DNA from: a virus
Virus record (IMG/VR): IMGVR_UViG_3300010885_035726
Span: 1-20,498 of that record
Direction: 5' to 3' (one strand)
Length of the DNA: 20,498 nucleotides
Below, piece after piece: positions 17,270 to 20,498 of this stretch; within the stretch, counting starts at the first letter, position 1; the number at the start of each line of letters is the position of its first letter. The translations under genes and the position numbers were made by a program. The notes beneath the pieces are model-generated. The model was not told the DNA's origin. It was given only the letters and a program-made list of their open reading frames with translations, and ran no database searches.

Positions 17270-18782
17270 TGCTTGGCCACCTGCCTGGTTGACTCCTGTT
17301 CCGCAGGATGCGATTGATGCTGGTAAGGGCAAGTCGGTTATTGAGTTTGCTGAAATCTTTGGCATTATTACGAAAGACTCGATTGCGGGTCGTGCAGGGT
17401 CACCGTTGGTGTTGCGTGAGTGGCAGAAGGATTTGTTGCGAGCTGTTTATGCTAAGGGTGATGATGGTGGGTTGCGTCACCGCATCAATTTGATTGGTAT
17501 GCCCCGTAAACAAGGAAAATCGGCGTTGGCTTCAGCTTTGGGTGTTTACAGTTTGTATGCGTCAGGTATCAAGGGCGCTGAAGTTTATTCGTGTGCTGCC
17601 GATAAGGATCAGGCTCGTATTGTGTTTGCGGATGCTAAACGCATGATTGAAGCGTCACCAGACTTGATGGGTATGGCAAAGCTTTACCGTGATGCTATTG
17701 AGATTCCTGAAACAAACTCTGTGTATCGTGTGCTTTCTTCTGAAGCGTTCACTAAGGAAGGTTTGTCACCGACTACCGTTATCTTCGATGAAGCTCATGC
17801 TCAGCCGAATCGTGAACTGTTTGATGTTATGTCTTTGGCTCAGGGTGCGCGTGGCACGATGGCAAACATGATTGCTATCACCACCGCTGGGGTCAAAACT
17901 GACACTACGGGTCGTGACTCGATTGCTTACTCGTTGTATCAGTATGGTCAGCGTGTGGCTCGTGGCGAAGTTGATGACCCATCCTTTTTTATGGCGTGGT
18001 GGGAAGCACCACAAGAAGCCGATCACCGTTTGCAAGAAACATGGGAAATCGCTAACCCTGGTATTAGTGACATTTGTGCATTGTCTGACTTTGAATCGTC
18101 TGTGCGTAGAACACCTGAAGCAGAGTTCCGCACTAAGCGTTGCAACCAATGGGTATCAAGCCAACTATCGTGGCTACCAACAGGTACTTGGGATGCTTTG
18201 GAACACGTTGAAGAGTTAGATCGTGATGCTGAGTATGTTCTCGGTTTTGACGGTTCGTTTAGCGGTGACACCACCGTTATTGTCGGTTGTCGCATTCCCC
18301 GTGACGACGAAGAGAAACCACACTTGTTTCTTGTCAAAGCTTGGGAGAAACCCATTGACTCTGATGACTCGTGGCGTGTAGACATTCAGGATGCAGAACA
18401 AGCCATCCTAGATTTTTGTGGGCGTTACAAGGTTCGCGAAGTTGCGTGTGACCCGTTCCGTTGGCAACGGTCTATGGAAGTGTTGCAGGATGCCGGTGTG
18501 CCTATTGTTGAATGGCCGTCAACATCCGCAAAACGCATGGTTGTGGCTTGTGCAGCTTTCTATGATGCTGTGCTTGAACAACGTATTACACACGACGGTG
18601 ACCCGATGATTGCTCGCCACCTTGATAACGCTGTTGTGAAGATTGACAATCTTGGGCCACGCATTGTTAAAGAAAACCGTTCTTCTCTTCGCCGTATTGA
18701 CGCAGCTGTTGCAGCAGTCATAGCGTATGATCGTGCAGGGGTTAGAATAGAAGAAGCAGTTGTGCCAGGATTCTACATTTAG
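17259..18782 (+). CDS. terL: terminase large subunit (ATPase and nuclease)
   Basis: A 507-residue large terminase. The ATPase half has the adenine-binding-like LREWQKDLLRAVY (52-64), Walker A MPRKQGKS (81-88) and Walker B TTVIFDEAH (172-180). The coupling motif region is ANMIAITTAG (202-211). The C-terminal RNase H-like nuclease shows its acidic residues in GFDGSFSGDTT (329-339, Asp331), ACDPFRW (396-402, Asp398) and RRIDAAVAAVIAYDRA (478-493, Asp481). Length is normal. ATG 17259 follows GGAGAAGC. It drives DNA into the prohead and cuts it. Codon style shifts from G/T-rich to A/C-rich near 18000. Confidence 0.95.
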   Translation: MVTNAWPPAWLTPVPQDAIDAGKGKSVIEFAEIFGIITKDSIAGRAGSPLVLREWQKDLLRAVYAKGDDGGLRHRINLIGMPRKQGKSALASALGVYSLYASGIKGAEVYSCAADKDQARIVFADAKRMIEASPDLMGMAKLYRDAIEIPETNSVYRVLSSEAFTKEGLSPTTVIFDEAHAQPNRELFDVMSLAQGARGTMANMIAITTAGVKTDTTGRDSIAYSLYQYGQRVARGEVDDPSFFMAWWEAPQEADHRLQETWEIANPGISDICALSDFESSVRRTPEAEFRTKRCNQWVSSQLSWLPTGTWDALEHVEELDRDAEYVLGFDGSFSGDTTVIVGCRIPRDDEEKPHLFLVKAWEKPIDSDDSWRVDIQDAEQAILDFCGRYKVREVACDPFRWQRSMEVLQDAGVPIVEWPSTSAKRMVVACAAFYDAVLEQRITHDGDPMIARHLDNAVVKIDNLGPRIVKENRSSLRRIDAAVAAVIAYDRAGVRIEEAVVPGFYI

Positions 18783-18791
18783 GCGGTCAGT

Positions 18792-18926
18792 TTGGCGACG
18801 ATTATTCAAGCATCAGGTATTAGCATCATTGCTATGGGTTTGGGTCTTGTGTATCCGCCACTTGGTGTAGTCGTTTTGGGCGTAGGCATTCTGCTTTTTG
18901 GTTTGGCTTTCGAACGGAGTAAGTAA
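18792..18926 (+). CDS. tiny membrane protein between terminase and portal
   Basis: A 44-residue frame from TTG 18792, with TAGGCGG upstream, to TAA 18926, which overlaps the portal ATG. It is nearly all hydrophobic: IIQASGISIIAMGLGLVY, then PPLGVVVLGVGILLFGLAF, ending ERSK, so two helices separated by a Pro pair. Tiny hydrophobic genes of this form lie at the same place in other actinophage genomes (recalled, not searched). Function unknown. Confidence 0.68.
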   Translation: MATIIQASGISIIAMGLGLVYPPLGVVVLGVGILLFGLAFERSK

Positions 18927-20200
18927 TGCTAAACAACCTGTTCGAACAAAGAACTTTGAGCTACCAGCAAGTTTTTGCTAACGGTGAAGATTTCACGACA
19001 CAAACTGAAGCAAGCGTTGTAATCAACAACGAAACGGCTTACAAGATTGTTGCATTCTTTGCTGCCGTGTCACTTTACTCAGACACCATCTCAACTCTGC
19101 CTGTTGACGCTTTCATTCGCTTAGACGGTGACCGTAAACCTTACCGACCTAAGCCAACATGGATTGACCAACCAGATGTGGACATGACACGTCAGGCACA
19201 CTACGGTCAGGTTGTTACTTCGCTACTTGTAAACGGTAACGCTTATGTGCGTGTATTCCGTGACAGCAATGGTGATGTTGTAAACCTAATCTGCCTTGAC
19301 CCGCTAAAGGTCAAAGTTGAGCGCACTGCTGTTGGTCGCAAGATTTTCATCGTCGAAGGTGAAAACAGGCCACTCACCACTAACGATGTTTTGCACATCA
19401 TTGACTTAGCTATCCCTGGTTCACTCACCGGTGCAAGCCGTGTAGAAAAACTTAAAGACGCTCTCGGCGTTGCAACTGCACTACAAAACTACGCATCTCG
19501 TTTCTTCTCACAAGGCGCAACTACAAGTGGCGTTATTGAGTTCCCTGGTGCTTTGACACCAGAGCAATCAAAGAACTTGGCAGATGGTTTCGACTCTCGT
19601 CACCGTGGTTACCGTAAGGCACACAAAACTGGTGTCTTGTTTGGCGGTGCAACCTATAAGCAGACGACAGTACCCAATGACCAAGCCCAATTCCTTGATT
19701 CCCGCAGGTTCGCTGTTGAAGAGATTGCTCGCGCATTCAACGTGCCACTGCACATGATGGGTATCCCTGGAACTAACAGTTACGCATCAGTTGAACAAAA
19801 CAACTTGCAATGGATTTCACACTCGCTACGCCCCATCCTTGAAAAGATTGAATGGGCTTACTCACAGCTACTACCAGGTAACGCTTTCATCAAGTTCAAC
19901 TTCAACGCTTTGTTGCGTGGAGATCTACAATCTCGTGCTACCGCTTACAGCATCATGTTGCAACAGGGTGCAGAAACTATCAACGAAGTTCGCCGGTTCG
20001 AAGATCTTCCACCGATTGAAGGTGGCGACATTCCACGAGTTCCGTTGGCTAACGTCAACTTGTCGGCTGCAGGTTTGCAAGAAGAACAGATTCGTGTAGA
20101 CATGGCTATTAAGTTGATTTCGGCAGGGTTTGATCCGTCAGCAGTTTTGAACGCAATGGCTTTACCTTCGATTGACAACATCGGACAGGCAGGAAACTAA
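18926..20200 (+). CDS. portal protein (HK97-type)
   Basis: A 424-residue phage portal protein that forms the dodecameric ring at the head vertex through which DNA passes. Family features include the early helix AYKIVAFFAAVSLYSDTIST, LVNGNAYVRVFRDSNG, the strand run LICLDPLKVKVER, VLHIIDLAIPG, FFSQGATTSGVIEFPGALTP, SRRFAVEEIARAFNVPLHMM with YASVEQNNLQWI, and the stem LRPILEKIEWAYSQLLPG. Length is normal for the HK97 portal family. It starts at ATG 18926 (TAATG; GGAGTAAGT upstream) and follows the terminase as expected. Confidence 0.93.
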   Translation: MLNNLFEQRTLSYQQVFANGEDFTTQTEASVVINNETAYKIVAFFAAVSLYSDTISTLPVDAFIRLDGDRKPYRPKPTWIDQPDVDMTRQAHYGQVVTSLLVNGNAYVRVFRDSNGDVVNLICLDPLKVKVERTAVGRKIFIVEGENRPLTTNDVLHIIDLAIPGSLTGASRVEKLKDALGVATALQNYASRFFSQGATTSGVIEFPGALTPEQSKNLADGFDSRHRGYRKAHKTGVLFGGATYKQTTVPNDQAQFLDSRRFAVEEIARAFNVPLHMMGIPGTNSYASVEQNNLQWISHSLRPILEKIEWAYSQLLPGNAFIKFNFNALLRGDLQSRATAYSIMLQQGAETINEVRRFEDLPPIEGGDIPRVPLANVNLSAAGLQEEQIRVDMAIKLISAGFDPSAVLNAMALPSIDNIGQAGN

Positions 20201-20460
20201 TGGCTATTCTTACTGGGCAAGTAACCGCTACCACATCTGCTACTGCGATTGATACAACCAGTGCTAACCCATTTGTTCTTGTCTTACATAACGAGTCAGG
20301 CTCTAATGACATTTTTCTTGGTAATTCTGGAGTAACTTCAACTACTGGTTTTTCGTTGCACGCCAACTCTACAATTTCTTTGCCCCTAACTCCTGGTGAC
20401 CAACTTTATGCAATCACAGGAACAGGCTCTCACTTGATTAGTTGGATGAAGATTTATTAA
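20200..20460 (+). CDS. hypothetical small beta-rich protein in the head module
   Basis: An 86-residue protein with many Thr and Ser and the repeating strands of a small beta sandwich (NPFVLVLHNESGSNDIFLGN, STTGFSLHANSTISLPLTPG, DQLYAITGTGSHLISW). Similar small proteins occur near head or tail genes of actinophages and may decorate the virion, but I cannot assign a specific role. TAATG overlaps join it to the portal gene and to the next gene. Confidence 0.7.
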   Translation: MAILTGQVTATTSATAIDTTSANPFVLVLHNESGSNDIFLGNSGVTSTTGFSLHANSTISLPLTPGDQLYAITGTGSHLISWMKIY

Positions 20461-20498
20461 TGCCATACTTTATTACCGATAAGGCAAATGGTTGTACA
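20460..20498 (+). CDS. start of a probable prohead protease gene, partial
   Basis: Only 13 codons are visible, from ATG 20460 (TAATG overlap) to the window edge: MPYFITDKANGCT. MPYFITD followed by a Cys-containing turn is, as I recall, a frequent start of actinophage capsid maturation proteases or protease-scaffold fusions located after the portal gene. The call rests on that short match and on gene order, so it is tentative. Confidence 0.5.
   Translation, partial: MPYFITDKANGCT

Noticed and set aside
16796-17365. A 189-residue minus-strand open frame opposite the small terminase gene
   Set aside because: The plus-strand P27 terminase is certain, and the minus translation is a shadow of its codon bias.
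1-20498. Integrase, transposase or attachment site
   Set aside because: No recombinase motif (tyrosine or serine type) and no tRNA-fragment next to one was seen, so lysogeny cannot be supported from this window.

Overview
The window is one long stretch of a tailed double-stranded DNA phage (siphovirus-like) that infects an actinobacterium. The actinobacterial host is inferred from a WhiB-family gene, a P27-type small terminase next to an HNH gene, a YqaJ-type exonuclease, and a very dense, almost wholly plus-strand layout in which most genes overlap their neighbour by ATGA or TAATG. GC content looks moderate by eye (not computed), unlike the GC-rich phages of soil actinobacteria. A freshwater, low-GC actinobacterial host is possible but is inference. 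The order tail end, lysis, replication, then terminase, portal and capsid suggests a circularly permuted or circular genome. No integrase, excisionase or repressor was recognised.

Layout. 1-1105: end of a structural gene, a small gene, an M23 endopeptidase, a putative holin and a terminator. 1105-1474: the only minus-strand gene (WhiB-like) and a divergent promoter gap. 1475-6344: recombination and replication genes (YqaJ nuclease, putative annealing protein, HNH protein, a cytosine-C5 methyltransferase encoded as two out-of-frame overlapping genes, and a lambda O-like initiator whose linker DNA carries four iterons followed by AT-rich DNA). 6373-10279: OB-fold protein, RusA resolvase, a run of small unknown genes and a calcineurin-like phosphoesterase. 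10280-10497: a structured noncoding leader. 10498-12612: a DNA amino-methyltransferase, a zinc-ribbon protein, a phosphomannose-isomerase-type cupin and an HNH endonuclease.

12613-16819 is an accessory island between the HNH gene and the small terminase, which are commonly close neighbours in related phages. It has two similar control modules (T/G-rich TCTGG repeats, then 22- or 23-bp AGCTC iterons, then an A-tract with a TTGAC promoter and a leader ending in ACGAAGGGA). Each drives genes of unknown function, and both gene blocks end in strong hairpin terminators. 16820-20498 is the start of the morphogenesis block: small and large terminase, a tiny membrane protein, the portal, a small beta-rich protein and the first codons of a probable prohead protease.

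The most notable observations are the dual-coded overlap in the C5 methyltransferase pair, the probable replication origin inside the initiator gene, the multi-hairpin leader before the second methyltransferase, and the duplicated repeat-promoter modules of the island. Family names come from motif recognition by eye; no database search was run.
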